64,000 bases of DNA, from contig OZ024833.1 of the NCBI GenBank assembly GCA_964016985.1, positions 59,967,463 to 60,031,462 on the forward strand, given 5' to 3'. The DNA comes from Anodontia alba (taxonomy: Eukaryota > Mollusca > Bivalvia > Lucinida > Lucinidae). Position numbers and translations under genes: made by a program. Position 1 is the first letter of the stretch. Each line of letters starts with the position of its first letter. This document shows, piece after piece, positions 50,759 through 61,782 of this stretch. The notes under the pieces were generated by a model. It made no database searches, had not been told where the DNA came from, and was given only the letters and a program-made list of their open reading frames with translations.

Positions 50759-51134
50759 TTAACCCTTTTCCTGCTGAATAAATTAAGATGCCACACCCAC
50801 TTCTAATTATCAGCCAATCAGATTCCTTGATCCAGATTGATATAAATTCACATACTGATTGACAAATAGTGCAGATCCAGATCATTTGGCTTCTTCAGTT
50901 TGTAAAAGCAGGGTATATCCAGGTTTAGCAGGACAAGGGTTAACACTTTGCACGCTGGGTAAATATTTAAGCCAACAACATTTTGAAATATTTTTTTTTA
51001 TTTTTCCTAGAAAATAGGATTTGACACTTTATGCAAATTGTCTCCTAGTGTCAGATCCTATTTTCTAGGAAAAATAAGAAAAATATCATCAATTTCTTGT
51101 ATGCTGAATTTGCCCATAACATGGTAAGTGTTAA
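50759..51134. mobile_element. TTAA-A and TTAA-B MITEs sharing one TTAA
   Basis: TTAA-A, 50759-50943: CCCTTTTCCTGCTGAA to TTTAGCAGGACAAGGG, hairpin arm deleted. TTAA-B, 50940-51134: CACTTTGCACGCTGGG to ACATGGTAAGTG. The TTAA at 50940-50943 belongs to both. Confidence 0.8.
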
Positions 51135-51440
51135 AGAGGCAATTATTTCTCTTATTACTTTCAGCAAATGTGTGCTCTGACTGATCATTAGAATTGCCTT
51201 GTTGATGCCATTCTAATAAGTACTAAATGCCAAGTTTCTGTGAAGAAATAAAGAATTTTTTTAAATTACAAAATGCTTCTTTATTTGCTAGGGAAACTAC
51301 TGTACATGTTGCTAGATCATTAAGAGACCTATCCTGATTGGTTTCATTTCTATAATGAGGACCACAACATAATTAAGTTTTCATAGAGAACTATGAAAAC
51401 TTTCAACATTTTTTGGCCAATTTAAAAATCTCATCTAGAG
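51135..51440. other. Decayed AGATAAG-type hairpin and unassigned sequence
   Basis: CATTAGAATTGCCTTGTTGA and its complement near 51190-51225; the rest is AT-rich. Confidence 0.4.
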
Positions 51441-51615
51441 CTACTGGGAAAAAAATTCAGCAGACGGCAGAAATATTTACAGAAATATTTTTCTTATTTT
51501 TCCTAGAAAACAGGTTTTGACATTTTGAAATGTACAATCCTATTTTCTAGGAAAAATAAGAAAAATATTTCAAAATTTGTGGGCTGAATTTTTTACCCAG
51601 CATGCAAAGTGTTAA
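51441..51615. mobile_element. TTAA-B MITE, short hairpin
   Basis: The left end is decayed, the right end is CCCAGCATGCAAAGTGTTAA. The arms TTTTTCCTAGAAAACAGG and CCTATTTTCTAGGAAAAA are kept. Confidence 0.75.
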
Positions 51616-51654
51616 ATGAAACAGATACTAAAAAATGTCATCATCAGACACCCC

Positions 51655-51850
51655 TCCCATCTCTAGATAAAATGGATATCCAGATAAAATCCTTTCTTAT
51701 TTCTCCACAAAAACATAGGTTGTGGGTACTTATTAGAATCACCTTGTTGAGGCACTTCTAATGAGTACCAACAACCTACGTTTTTTTTACAAAGAAGTAA
51801 GAAAAAAGATTATTTTTGGTTAAAAAACAGGACCTAAATTAGAGCTAGGC
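51655..51850. mobile_element. AGATAAG-family MITE
   Basis: GTGGGTACTTATTAGAATCA with GCACTTCTAATGAGTACC, and a doubled CAGATAAAAT/TAGATAAAAT left end. Confidence 0.6.
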
Positions 51851-52194
51851 TACTGATTCAGTACTGTGTTTGAATCTATCAGTGGTCTAGTTAACAACAA
51901 TATTCATAGTTTTTTTGTTTGCATTTTTGTGTGTGTGTGTTTTTTTTTTTTTATTTCTCCATTAAGACACATAATGTAAATATAACCATTACAATAGCAG
52001 CACAAAAGAAATTCTAACAAATACCACATCTTATATTCCTTTCAAAGAAGAAAAAAGGAAACCACTGATACATTTATGATAAAAGTAAAATATCTCTGGA
52101 CTTGTAACTTATCTCCATGCTGTTATCAAGATAATGGGTTAAACAGGTGAAGGATGACACCAAATCCTTTTAAGTCACCTAACAAAATGGATAC
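51851..52194. other. Unassigned AT-rich stretch
   Basis: About 340 bp with a GT run near 51928 but no element ends or splice-bounded frames. Confidence 0.4.
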
Positions 52195-53057
52195 CGTATT
52201 TACCCTAAGTACTGGGATACCTTAACTCCTGACCATATTTGTCATAAAATTTGTAAAAGCTTTTTTTTACTTCCTGTTGAAGTGTCTAAAATAGTGCTGG
52301 ATGAGTGGCAAACAGTGTAGACCCTGATCAGACACCCCATTCTGCACTCTATATATAGGCTAATTCAGCAGAAAACAATTTGATATTTTTTCTTACTTCT
52401 CCATGAAAACAGGATTTGACATTTCATGCAAATTGTCTCCATTGGAGACAATTTGCATGAAGTGTCAAAACCTGTTTATGACAAAGACACTTTGCATGAA
52501 GTGTCAAGATCTGTTTTCTGGAAAAAATAAAAACAACATTTCAAAAACATTGTCTGCTGAAATTTTACCCAGCAAGCTACCGTAATAACCCTAAGTATTG
52601 GGACAGAGACCTTCGCATACAGTGTAGACCCAGATTAGATGGAGCAGAATGAGGAATCGATAAGATGCCACAAAATAAGGCATCTGACCAGGGCTACACT
52701 GTTTGCCATACATATAGCAATAGAGCGAAACCTGTGTAAGAGAACCACTTTTGAGACTGACTTTAAATAGTGGTTGATGTGAAAAAAAGGGTCTTTCTTA
52801 TAAAGGTACATGTCATGTAATTTTGCTCTTTCTTATACAGGTACATGTCATGTAATTTTGCTAGCAAAATTACATGACATGTACCTTTATAAGACAGCCA
52901 CCTTTCCACATCAGCCACTAAAGTCAATTTCAAAGGTGGCTTTCTTATACAGATTTCACTGTAGTTTAGACACATCAAGAGGTAATAGATTGGACTATTT
53001 CAAATTTTAGGACAATTTTGGTGAGCAGAGTGTCCAAATAATCAGGGTAAATACGGT
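52195..53057. mobile_element. Compound block: two GTATTTACCC MITEs, a TTAA-B MITE and an ACAGT-type MITE
   Basis: A GTATTTACCC left half at 52195-52345 is followed by TTAA-B sequence (52346-52578). A second GTATTTACCC element (52579-53057: TACCGTAATAACCCTAAGTA to AATCAGGGTAAATACGG) is split at 52728-52965 by an element ending TATACAGATTTCACTGTA. That guest's core is the palindrome CATGTAATTTTGCTAGCAAAATTACATG. Confidence 0.65.
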
Positions 53058-54136
53058 AAGTACTAAACAATTGTGCCTTATCTAGTGCTAGTTGGCCCAG
53101 ATTATTTTGTGCCATTTTTCGATGTCGGCTCTCTGCTGGAATCTTGTTTTGCTGAAAGCATCAAGAAATCCGCATTAGGATGTCAAGATCTTTTCTTTTT
53201 TCATCCTGTTTGTTATAGGAATTACTCTGATTTTCCATTATAATGTCAAATAGCTCCAGATCAATTCAATATTTGTTGTTTTGTTTTTTTTTGTTGTTTT
53301 TTTATGCCAAATCTAAAGTGTACTGTATTTACTCCAAATATTTTGGCAAGTTATGTCAGAGAAAACAGTGCAGACCCAGATCATCAGATGCCGCAACATT
53401 CAATCAGCCGCCTTTTTTATACATAACCAGATTGCCAAATGGCTTTGTTCAAATTAAAAGATAATTAGTGACATTGTTTTCAGAGAAACAGAAGCTCAGT
53501 TTTTCTACTGCTGTGACCTTGAAAATTAGGTCAGCAGATGATTTTGTATCCATATTATTCATTTTAATGCCTTGTGGCTTGGCTACCATTCTTCGCATGG
53601 TGGGGCCATAAAAACTTGGTGGAATTTGTCACTTTTTTTTATAAGAGACAACTTTTGTGACTTCCTGTCTGCATTTTTACACAATGATCCCCTTCTGAAA
53701 CAGACAAATCACTTTTGACATTATGAGTAACCTCCCCTGAAAATGTATTCATTCCTTAATTTGTCTTCTGCTGAAAATTAAATTCAGCAGCTCAAAGGTT
53801 AACCCTGATTGGAGTTTTTCACTGTCCATTGTAGGAAACATTCCATCTTCAGAACATTCTATTCCAATTATCCATGACAATACTTAATCTCTTTCCTTAA
53901 TCTTCTTTCCTTCAATACATTATGCTAGTTTATCTCTAATGATTTTTTCAAGCACTGATTACATTAACAGATGTTTGGATTACCTTAAACCTGGAAAACT
54001 GTGTCCTTGTTGTTTTTTTTGGGTTTTTTTGGTCCTACAACTATAAAAGCAGCAAACTTGTAATTTAGTTTAGCCTCAGTATATTAGCCTCAGTATATTA
54101 ACCCTCTAGAACAAATCATAACAGCAGCATTTGATG
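53058..54136. other. Mostly unassigned kilobase with element fragments
   Basis: A GTATTTACCC left half lies near 53325-53400. Bases 53640-53760 resemble 41810-41966 (GAGACAACTTTTSTGAYTTC, CCCCTTCTGAAA, TGTATTCATTCC), including the acceptor context of the exon there but with an in-frame TAA. A minus-strand frame near 53100-53160 has an acceptor but no donor. Confidence 0.4.
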
Positions 54137-54620
54137 TTGATGATGATGATGATGATGATGATTTGGTGTTTTACATCCCTTTCAATATTATTTTAATCAT
54201 ATCATCAGTAGTTGATTTTTCAATTGTATTTTTTGAAAAGAGTTGCTGTAATAATTGCAAGTCTTTCCAAATGTATAAAATAAAAGATCCTTCTACCACT
54301 CTCTGGGCTAATTCAGCAGATGACAAATTGATGATATTTTTCTTATTTTTCCTAGAAAATAGGATCAGACACTTCACGCAAATTGTCTCCTAAGAAGTAT
54401 GAAAGGTATTAAACTTTATCAGTGATTGATTTTTCAACAGTTTGAAAAGTGTGGCTGAACTGCAAGTCTTTCAACATGAATAAAATAACATTGGTTATCC
54501 ACTGGAGAAAATTTGCATAAAATGTCAAAACCTGATTTCTGAAAAAAAAAAATTATTAACAAGAAAAATATTTTAGTATGTTGTCTGCTGGAAATTTTAC
54601 ATAGAATGCTAAGCAATCTT
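54137..54620. repeat. ATG microsatellite and partly duplicated block around a TTAA-B MITE
   Basis: (GAT)n at 54137-54162. ATCAGT...TTGATTTTTCAA...GCAAGTCTTTC...ATAAAATAA occurs at 54205-54290 and again, diverged, at 54418-54490, separating the left (54295-54400) and right (54500-54615) halves of a TTAA-B element. Confidence 0.6.
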
Positions 54621-55045
54621 GATTCTAAGACAATGGAAAGATGCACTATGATGAAACTAGCTTTTCTTTTTTCTCCAAGAAAACTTGTACCTTGTCGGTA
54701 CTCATTTAATATGTCTCGTACTCACTAGAAAGGCCTCAGTGGCTGGAGTGACTAACAAATACTCATAATCACATTTCAGGAGAGTGATGATACCTTTCAC
54801 ACTAACAAAGTTTCTCTCACACCGAACAAATTTTCTTTGAAAAAAAGTATCCAATTACAATGTATTGCTGTCACACTTAACACAGTTCTTTTCCTCATTA
54901 CAATTCAAAAAACAGTTGAAAAAGAAAGCATGAACCTTTTGTTGTGGCTGTATACGCCAGAAAATGTTACAAAATGGCAATAAAGTCTGTGATTACAGAA
55001 ACTTGTGCTACAAGCATTTCACAACAAACTAATATGCCAAAGAAT
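54621..55045. other. Decayed AGATAAG fragment and unassigned sequence
   Basis: GTACTCATTTAATATGTCTC and AAAGGCCTCAGTGGC near 54700. TCACAC...AACAAA phrases recur near 54790-54885. No gene signals. Confidence 0.4.
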
Positions 55046-55460
55046 TTAACTTATTTCACCTTGACCATGCTTAGTATTTATCCTTAGCCTCTGGACAGAC
55101 AGGCCAAGGCAAACCCTGTACAAACAGATTTGAATGCAGTGTCTGGGCTGCGCCATGCAAAAACATGTCTTTAGGTATATGCAGACAGTGAAGACCCAGA
55201 TCAGCGTGCGCATCCCCGCAGTCTGATCAGGGCCTTCACTGCCTCCTAGCAGACTCACTGGATACGACAGAATGTATGAATAAACAGCAAAGGCCTGATG
55301 ATACTTTGCGCAGACACAGGCTGATCTGATATGGGCATTTTGGGCACATTCAAAAGTACTTTTTCACTTGACGTGACCCTGTCTGATCTGTTTATCACTC
55401 ATCCAGTACAAGCATGGTAAGGTGCTAAGGTGTCCCAATATTTAGGGTAAATAAAATTAT
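55046..55460. mobile_element. GTGTCTTCAGGCATATGC-type copy and a GTATTTACCC right end
   Basis: GCCATGCAAAAACATGTCTT and TATATGCAGACAGTGAAGAC at 55150-55190. CCCAATATTTAGGGTAAATA at 55434-55453. Confidence 0.5.
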
Positions 55461-55470
55461 GGTAATCATA

Positions 55471-55665
55471 GCTCTTGATAAGGCGCTTTTTTTTCCACCA
55501 AAAAGTATCTATATTTCTCTTATTTCTCAAAAAAAAAACATATATTGTGGGTACTCATTAGAAGCGCCTCGCCGAGGCGCTCCAAATGAGTACCACAACA
55601 TATGTTTTTGTCGAGTAATAAGAAAACTATTTACCTGATACTCACTCTTATCTAGACCTATGGTA
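55471..55665. mobile_element. AGATAAG-family MITE
   Basis: GATAAGGCGCTTTTTTTTCC to CTTATCTAGACCTATGG. The core AGAAGCGCCTCGCCGAGGCG is self-complementary. Confidence 0.8.
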
Positions 55666-55849
55666 ATATTTACAGGAAATGATGTACAAGATGGGAAAAG
55701 GGCCCTTATTGCCAATGGGGCCAATAAAGGCTCAGATAAGCCTGTACATTCACACACTCTAACCAGGGCAGTTCTTGCCCACTTATAGAATCAGTGGATA
55801 CTTGAGATTGTATCAGTACTCTGCCAAGAATTTTCTCCAACAAACATGG

Positions 55850-56126
55850 CATTACGAAATCACGCCTATTCAAATATATTTAAAATTTCACCACCAAAAA
55901 CTGAAAATTTTCGGATAAAAACTCAGTTTTTTTTATATTTCTGCTCGAAACATAGATTGTGGATACTCATTAAAACCACTTCACCGAAGCGGTTCTAACG
56001 AGTACCCACAATCTATATTTTTGAGCAGAAATAGAAAAATAATGTATACCCCTATAAACCCCAGTTTTACTATATGTAGGTGGGGTTCAAGGAGGTCAAA
56101 ATTATATAGGTATGTTTTCGTGATGG
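55850..56126. mobile_element. ACGAAAACAYACCTAT-family MITE
   Basis: ATTACGAAATCACGCCTATT to TATAGGTATGTTTTCGTGAT. Cores AACCACTTCACCGAAGCGGT and CCCAGTTTTACTATATGTAG are present. Confidence 0.8.
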
Positions 56127-56225
56127 GCAGTTATTTCGCCTAAACTTTTTTTTGCAAAAGACTTCACACAATCTCCCCTATAAAATCTTATTTGGATAAG
56201 CCTAGGCAGGTTATTTTCTGGCAAT

Positions 56226-56428
56226 TTAACCCTTGCCTTGCTGAATAAATTAAGATGCCACGACTACTAATTTCCAGCCAATCAGATTACTTGATCCAGG
56301 TTCTAGAAATTCACATATTTGATGACAAACAGTGCAGATCTAGATCAGTTGGCTTCAGAAGCCAACTGATCTGGATCTACACTGTTTGCTAAGACAGGGC
56401 ATGTCGTGTTCAGCAAGAGAAGGGTTAA
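56226..56428. mobile_element. TTAA-A MITE
   Basis: TTAACCCTTGCCTTGCTGAA to TTCAGCAAGAGAAGGGTTAA. The hairpin centre TTGGCTTCAGAAGCCAA is perfect. Confidence 0.85.
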
Positions 56429-56558
56429 CTTATCCATATCTCTCACTGGAATGCAAAGAGGTATTCATGACAGTTTCAGCCAGCTGGGTTGATTTGGGCT
56501 CTACTTCCTTGAGCACATATTCCTGCTGTTTTCACTGAATAGGTAGTGACTTACATGC

Positions 56559-57000
56559 TGGCTCCCGTCTCCAGTGACTAAATATTTATTCTTATAATCC
56601 TGGGCCCAGTTGTTCAAAGCATCGTTAGCTTAACGAGCTCGTTAAGAGTCATTTCGTTAACTGTTTTTGCGGATTCAATAGACAATATTCTGATATTTTT
56701 TGCTGAAAAAATGTGAGTAGCTTTTGCACTGCAAAAGCTACTCACATTTTTTTCAGCAAAAAATTTCACCATATTTGCGTATCACTCAATGTAAATTTTA
56801 ACGAATCGTTAACTAACGACGTCATTAGCTTTGAACAACTGGGCCCTGTTTGATAATTCACCAACATAAAACCAAAATAATATCATGACTATAAAGGCTG
56901 GTCACCAGTGACCAGCCTAGTCATGATATAATTTTGTTTTTATTTTAGAGTATCAAATAGGATTATAAGAATAAATATAGTCACTAGAGACTGGAGCCAG
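56559..57000. mobile_element. CTGGAGCCAG MITE with a GGGCCCAG MITE inside
   Basis: Host ends CTGGCTCCCGTCTCCAGTGA and TCACTAGAGACTGGAGCCAG, core CTATAAAGGCTGGTCAC. Guest 56602-56846: GGGCCCAGTTGTTCAAAGCA to AGCTTTGAACAACTGGGCCC with its full hairpin. The host phrase ATAATCCTGTTTGATAAT is split after CCT. Confidence 0.85.
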
Positions 57001-57486
57001 GCTAAGGTGATGATGTCAGCATTATGATTACAAAACTGAACACTTTCAGTGTCAAGCTGACAAGGAAGAATGTTTTTTGTTGGTTTATTTTGGCACTGAC
57101 TTATAAACTGCACAACTGAAAGTTCTTCTGCAATGAAGCTGCCATGTTAACAATAAATGCTGATGAACTGAAACTGCTTGTAATTGGTCATCGCTAACCA
57201 ATGAAAACTGTTGTTACATTAAATTTCTGCTATCATCAGTAAAACTATTAGAGACAAATGTTGTTTGTCCATCAGGTCTTTTTCAAAGACACCAGATTAT
57301 TTACATGCAGGAAGGAGCACCTGGACAATTTTTAATGCATAATCTGTGATATTTTGGCGCCATGGTGTGGCCTTGGCAGAGCACTGATATAATGACAGAA
57401 ACATACATATATTGAACTGGAAAAAAAAACAACAAAAAAAAACCTGCAGTCTGGCTGAAGCCTTCCCATTTACTGTTTGCATGAGG
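57001..57486. other. Repeat-poor stretch, nothing recognised
   Basis: About 490 bp without MITE ends. Minus-strand open frames of 69-70 codons at 57297-57513 run into the minisatellite and lack splice signals. Confidence 0.4.
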
Positions 57487-58284
57487 TGTAGTGCCTCTTT
57501 TCCCACGTTGCATATCCTGCTTTGATTTGACCTGTTGCCTATCCTGCTTTGATTTGAGATAATTGCATAGCCTGCTTAGATTTAACCTGTTGCATATCTT
57601 GCTTTGCTTTGACCTGTTGCATATCCTGCTTTGATCTGATCTGTTGCATGTACTGCTTTGATTTGACTTGTTGCATATCTTGCTTTGATTTGACCTGTTG
57701 CATATCTTGCTTCAATTTGACCTGTTGCATATCTTGCTTTGATTTGACCTGTTGCATATCTTGCTTTGATTTGACTTATTGCATATCCTGCTTTGCTTTG
57801 ACCTGTTGCATATCTTGCTTTGATTTGACCTGTTGCATATCTTGCTTTGATTTGACCTGTTGCATATCCTGCTTTTATTTGACCTGTTGCATATCTTGCT
57901 TAGATTTAACCTGTTGCATATCTTGCTTTGATTCGACCTATTGATGATCCTGCTTAACCTGTTGCATATCTTGCTTTGATTTGACCTGTTGCATATCTTG
58001 CTTTGATTTGACCTATTGCATATCCTGCTTAGATTTAATCTGTTGCATATCTTGCTTTGATTTGACCTGTTGCGTATCTTGCTTTGATTTGACCTATTGC
58101 ATATCCTGCTTAGATTTAATCTGTTGCATATCTTGCTTTGATTTGACCTATTGCATATCCAGCTTAGATTTAATCTGTTGCATATCTTGCTTTGATTTGA
58201 CCTATTGCATATCCTGCTTAGATTTAACCTGTTGCATATCTTGCTTTGATTTGACCTTTTGCATATCCTGCTTTGATTTGACCT
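57487..58284. repeat. 27-bp minisatellite, about 29 units
   Basis: Unit TTGCATATCTTGCTTTGA then TTTGACCTG. Variants (ATCCTGC, TAGATTTAA) alternate, most regularly in 57990-58230 where pairs of units form a 54-bp higher-order repeat. As 27 is divisible by three, all frames repeat every nine codons, giving 111- and 103-codon plus-strand frames (TCCISCFDL) and a minus-strand one (MQQVKSKQD). No start context or splice evidence supports translation. Confidence 0.9.
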
Positions 58285-59080
58285 CTTTTTGAAGGCTGAT
58301 GATATAGTTACAAATATATTTGTAGTAAGCCAGAAAAAACCTCAACAACAAACACAAAATACATTTGTCTGGAAACAGCTATCTAAACAATTTTTTTGTT
58401 TTTGTTTTTTTGTTGTTGTTGTTGTTTTTTTTCGTTTTCCCCATGTTTCTTTCTTTCATTATAAAGTTTCTATATATCATACATATATTTCTTTAATTAT
58501 GCCACTTCAAAAGTTCTACGGTAAATGTCCTAAAATTTCGAATCCTTTATTCCATACTTTTTTAACTTAAATTTAGTTTTGTATGCACTTGTTTCTTAAA
58601 ATGCTTAGTGGAATGGCAGACAGGATAGACCCTGATCAGCCTGCTCCTTCAGGAGAGTCTAATCTAGGTCTGCTCTGTTTGCAAATGGTATTTTGTCAGA
58701 AACTTTTTGGACATTTACCTTACCCAATAACAACAAACAAGACACAAAACAACAAGCAAGACACACAAATCAGTTCTTTAGATATTCAAGTTATTGTCAA
58801 AATCCATTTCAGGTAAATGCATACTTCATAATTATTCCATCTGAATTCATTCCAATACCAAATACACAACTGAATTCCATAATTAATACATCATACAGGT
58901 TGTCAGAAATATGATCCATATTTCAAAGAATTTTTTTCCAAAGTTCCCCACTTTAGTTTTTACTTGTTCAACTAACACCAATTACTGTCACTTTTTTTGC
59001 CTTTGCTACAGTCAAACCCTGCTCAACAAAAATCAGCAGTCAGTATTTAAATAAAGAGATGGATCTTTGCTATGTTATGT
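58285..59080. other. Mostly unassigned, with one decayed MITE
   Basis: 58525-58720 contains AAATGTCCTAAAATTTCGAA and GACCCTGATCAGCCTGCTCC with its partial complement, a decayed GTATTTACCC-type core. No exon signals. Confidence 0.4.
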
Positions 59081-59299
59081 ATATATAGATTTTATTATAA
59101 AACTCTTTTTCGTATGTGGAATTAAACTTTGATTATATTACCTGTAGGGAAGGAGTCTTCTCAATAAAATGGAAATCAGATTGTAAATAATTAATATGAT
59201 AGGAGACAGTTTGCATGAAATGCAAAACCCTATTTTATGGGAAAAATAATAAAAATATTTCAAAATGCCTTCTGCTGAATTTCTTCCCAGAATGCAGTG

Positions 59300-59474
59300 T
59301 TAACCCTTATCCTGCTGAATAATTTAATTAGCCACACCCATTTCTGACTATCAGCCAATCAGATTACATCATATAATGTTTTCATTCAAAAACTGAATGA
59401 CAAACAGTGTAGATCCTGATCAGATGGCTTCTGATCTGGATCTACACTGGTCGTGAACATCAGGATAAGGGTTA
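59300..59474. mobile_element. TTAA-A MITE
   Basis: TTAACCCTTATCCTGCTGAA to ACATCAGGATAAGGGTTAA. The hairpin is reduced to GATCAGATGGCTTCTGATC. Confidence 0.8.
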
Positions 59475-59664
59475 ATCATATTCATAACTGCAGTAAGGCA
59501 GAGTTAAATGAACCTTATTAGACTGAGAGGGCTGCTGACCCATAAACAAACAGCAAAGACCCAGATCAGAACCTTTGCTGTTCATCTACAAAAATATTTG
59601 TTCCTGCAGAATCGTATCACTTTTTTTTCCACAACCGGAGGCTGCTGTGTGATATAAGCATTCA

Positions 59665-59881
59665 ACTGTTGTTTATGCTGAGCATGCTGGGTAAAACTCT
59701 CAGCAGACGACATTTTGAAATATAATTTCTTATTTTTCCCAGAAAATAGGCTTTGACATTTCATGCAAATTGTCTCCTAGACAATTTGCATGAAATGTCA
59801 ATGCCTAGTTTTGAGGAAAAATAAGAAAAATGATCATGAATTTGTCGTCTGCTGAATCTTGTCCAGCGAGTGGTAGGTTAA
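59665..59881. mobile_element. TTAA-B MITE
   Basis: GCTGAGCATGCTGGGTAAAA to CCAGCGAGTGGTAGGTTAA. The hairpin ATGCAAATTGTCTCCTAGAC is intact. Confidence 0.75.
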
Positions 59882-60239
59882 GGTATTATATTAATTATTT
59901 ACAATCTGATTTCCATTTTATTGAGACTGATCCTTCCTTATAGGTAATATAACTTATGTTTAAATCCACATAATTATGAACAAGTTTTGTAATAAAATCT
60001 ATATCCATAATATAGGGAAAAGCCGTCTCAAAGCACATGCAATAAGCAAATAGCATCTGCAGTTTGATTTTCAATTGTCACAGTTTGTAGTTTCCCATGA
60101 TTTGTTGCATGTGGACATAGAGTCCCTGATCAGACATCAAATTAAGATGACTATTCAATTATTAATGCAAGCTATAAGATTCCTGTTTTATTTGTTATGG
60201 CAATTCAGTTGAAAAACAATCCTACATAATTACCTCTTT

Positions 60240-60452
60240 TATTTCTAGTTCCATAAATTTGTAGCAGACAACATTCTAAACTTTTATTTCTTTTTTACCT
60301 CTCAGAGAAAACAAATCTGGACATTTTTTTGTGAATCTTCTTCCAAGTAGAAGATTCACATGAAATGTCAAGACTAAGTGCATCCTCTAAATAATAAAAT
60401 AAAAATTGAAACTGACTTCTGCTCCAGTTTTGATTTGCACATTAAGGGTTAA
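60240..60452. mobile_element. TTAA-C MITE
   Basis: GCAGACAACATTCTAAACTT, the hairpin AATCTTCTTCCAAGTAGAAG and CACATTAAGGGTTAA. The left TTAA is lost. Confidence 0.7.
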
Positions 60453-60639
60453 AATTATACAGGCTGCACAGAAAATAAATACGAGAATTGTTAACATGCC
60501 AGCTGTTTCATCTACACATGAAAAAGAAAAAGAAAAGTACAAAAAAGTAACTAGATTTCTTACATTGCTGACAACCTTATCAACAACTTAGAAATTAGCA
60601 TTTAAGGAGGAATATTTAACGATAATTCAGGGATATATT

Positions 60640-60873
60640 TTCTTCACCATAAAAAATGTATGTTAAGGGAGTTCATTAGAACTGCCTAATCAAGTACCCA
60701 CAACATACATTTATATGGAGAACTGGGTCTAGTTGTTCAAAACTAATTATGTTGTTAGTTAACATATCATTAAAACTTTGATTATAAATATGGCATATAT
60801 GCTAATATTTCTGCTGAAAAAATGTGAGTAGCTTTTGCATTTGCAAAAGTTACATTTTTTCAGCAAAAATACC
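60640..60873. mobile_element. Decayed hairpin element and a GGGCCCAG left part
   Basis: 60640-60722 has TTCATTAGAACTGCC and AGTACCCACAACATACAT. 60724-60873 has CTGGGTCTAGTTGTTCAAAA and the AAAAATGTGAGTAGCTTTTG hairpin, with no right end. Confidence 0.6.
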
Positions 60874-61205
60874 TTTTTTTCCTCTGAAAACATTCTATTT
60901 CTTTTTTTTTTTTTAATTTTCCTTAAGAAACAAGGCTTATCATTTCATGCGAAAAAAAACATACAGACACATACACACACAAAACTTGGAAAAATATTTT
61001 TTTTTTAGTTATTTTGCACCAAAGCCTATCATGGTATTTTTTGTCTCTGTGAGGAAACTGCACTGATACGTATACCTACATATGTTTTGGTATAAAAAAA
61101 TAAAAACTATCCTCAAAATATTGTCACTATAATCACCCCCAAGTAATATCCAAAGCAATGGAAAATAGCAGCATTGCTGTACAGAGAACTAATGTTAGGC
61201 AGGAC
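60874..61205. other. AT-rich stretch, nothing recognised
   Basis: Several A and T runs, no element ends. Confidence 0.4.
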
Positions 61206-61358
61206 TATTTGATGATAATTCTCGGATAATTTTCTCCAATTCTCCACGAAAACATACTTTGTGGGTACTCATTAGAAGCGCCTCAGTGAGGTGCTTCTAA
61301 TGAGTACCCACAATGTATGTTTTTATGGAGAAATAAGAAAACTTATCCCAGAATTATC
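61206..61358. mobile_element. MITE with GATGATAATTCTCGG termini and AGATAAG-type core
   Basis: TTTGATGATAATTCTCGGAT pairs with ATCCCAGAATTATCATTAAA. The core is AGAAGCGCCTCAGTGAGGTG within GGGTACTCATT and AATGAGTACCC. The termini are found nowhere else in the window, the core in many places. Confidence 0.75.
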
Positions 61359-61554
61359 ATTAAATACTTGTCCTTAGCAAGTTTTCTGTTGCTATCTGCA
61401 GCAATATGAGGCCATGATAAGTAAGAAATTTCTCTGCAAATGATTCCTTCCTGTCACACTGTATCACCTATACTGATGTTAGATGGAGTAGATCAATAAA
61501 TACAATTTCAAGAAATACAATAAACTGAGGCAAAGTTCCTTAAACTACCACTCT

Positions 61555-61708
61555 ATGGGTGAATTCAGCAGGTGGCAAATTGATGACATTTTTCTTTTTC
61601 TCAGAAAACAGGTTTTGAAATTTCTTGCAAATTGTCTCCATTGTCAAATGTCAAAAACTGTTTTCTGGGAAAAGTATGGAAAAGATTTCAGCATGCTAAG
61701 TGTTTAAC
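61555..61708. mobile_element. TTAA-B MITE, decayed
   Basis: ACCACTCTATGGGTGAATTC to ATTTCAGCATGCTAAGTGTT. The left-end phrase is repeated at 61709-61738. Confidence 0.6.
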
Positions 61709-61782
61709 AACCACTCTATGGGTGAATTCAGCAGATGTCTCCAACAGAATTTCAGGCAACCGTCCCCATCAGCACTCAGTGC

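Larger units (their letters stand above)
59083..60006. repeat. Long inverted repeat (about 115-bp arms) enclosing MITEs
   Basis: The arm at 59083-59198 (ATATAGATTTTATTATAAAA to CAGATTGTAAATAATTAATA) is inverted at 59888-60006, roughly 80 percent identical by eye. Between the arms are a TTAA-B half (59199-59303), a TTAA-A element (59300-59474) sharing its TTAA, and a TTAA-B element (59665-59881). Confidence 0.65.

Noticed and set aside
53100..53165. Minus-strand frame QNKIPAESRHRKMAQNNLGQ after a CTTTCAG acceptor
   Set aside because: No donor before it runs into an AGATAAG MITE end, and it lies upstream of the probable first exon.
57609..58292. 111- and 103-codon frames with CISCFDL repeats
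   Set aside because: Frames follow from the 27-bp minisatellite unit; there is no independent coding evidence.
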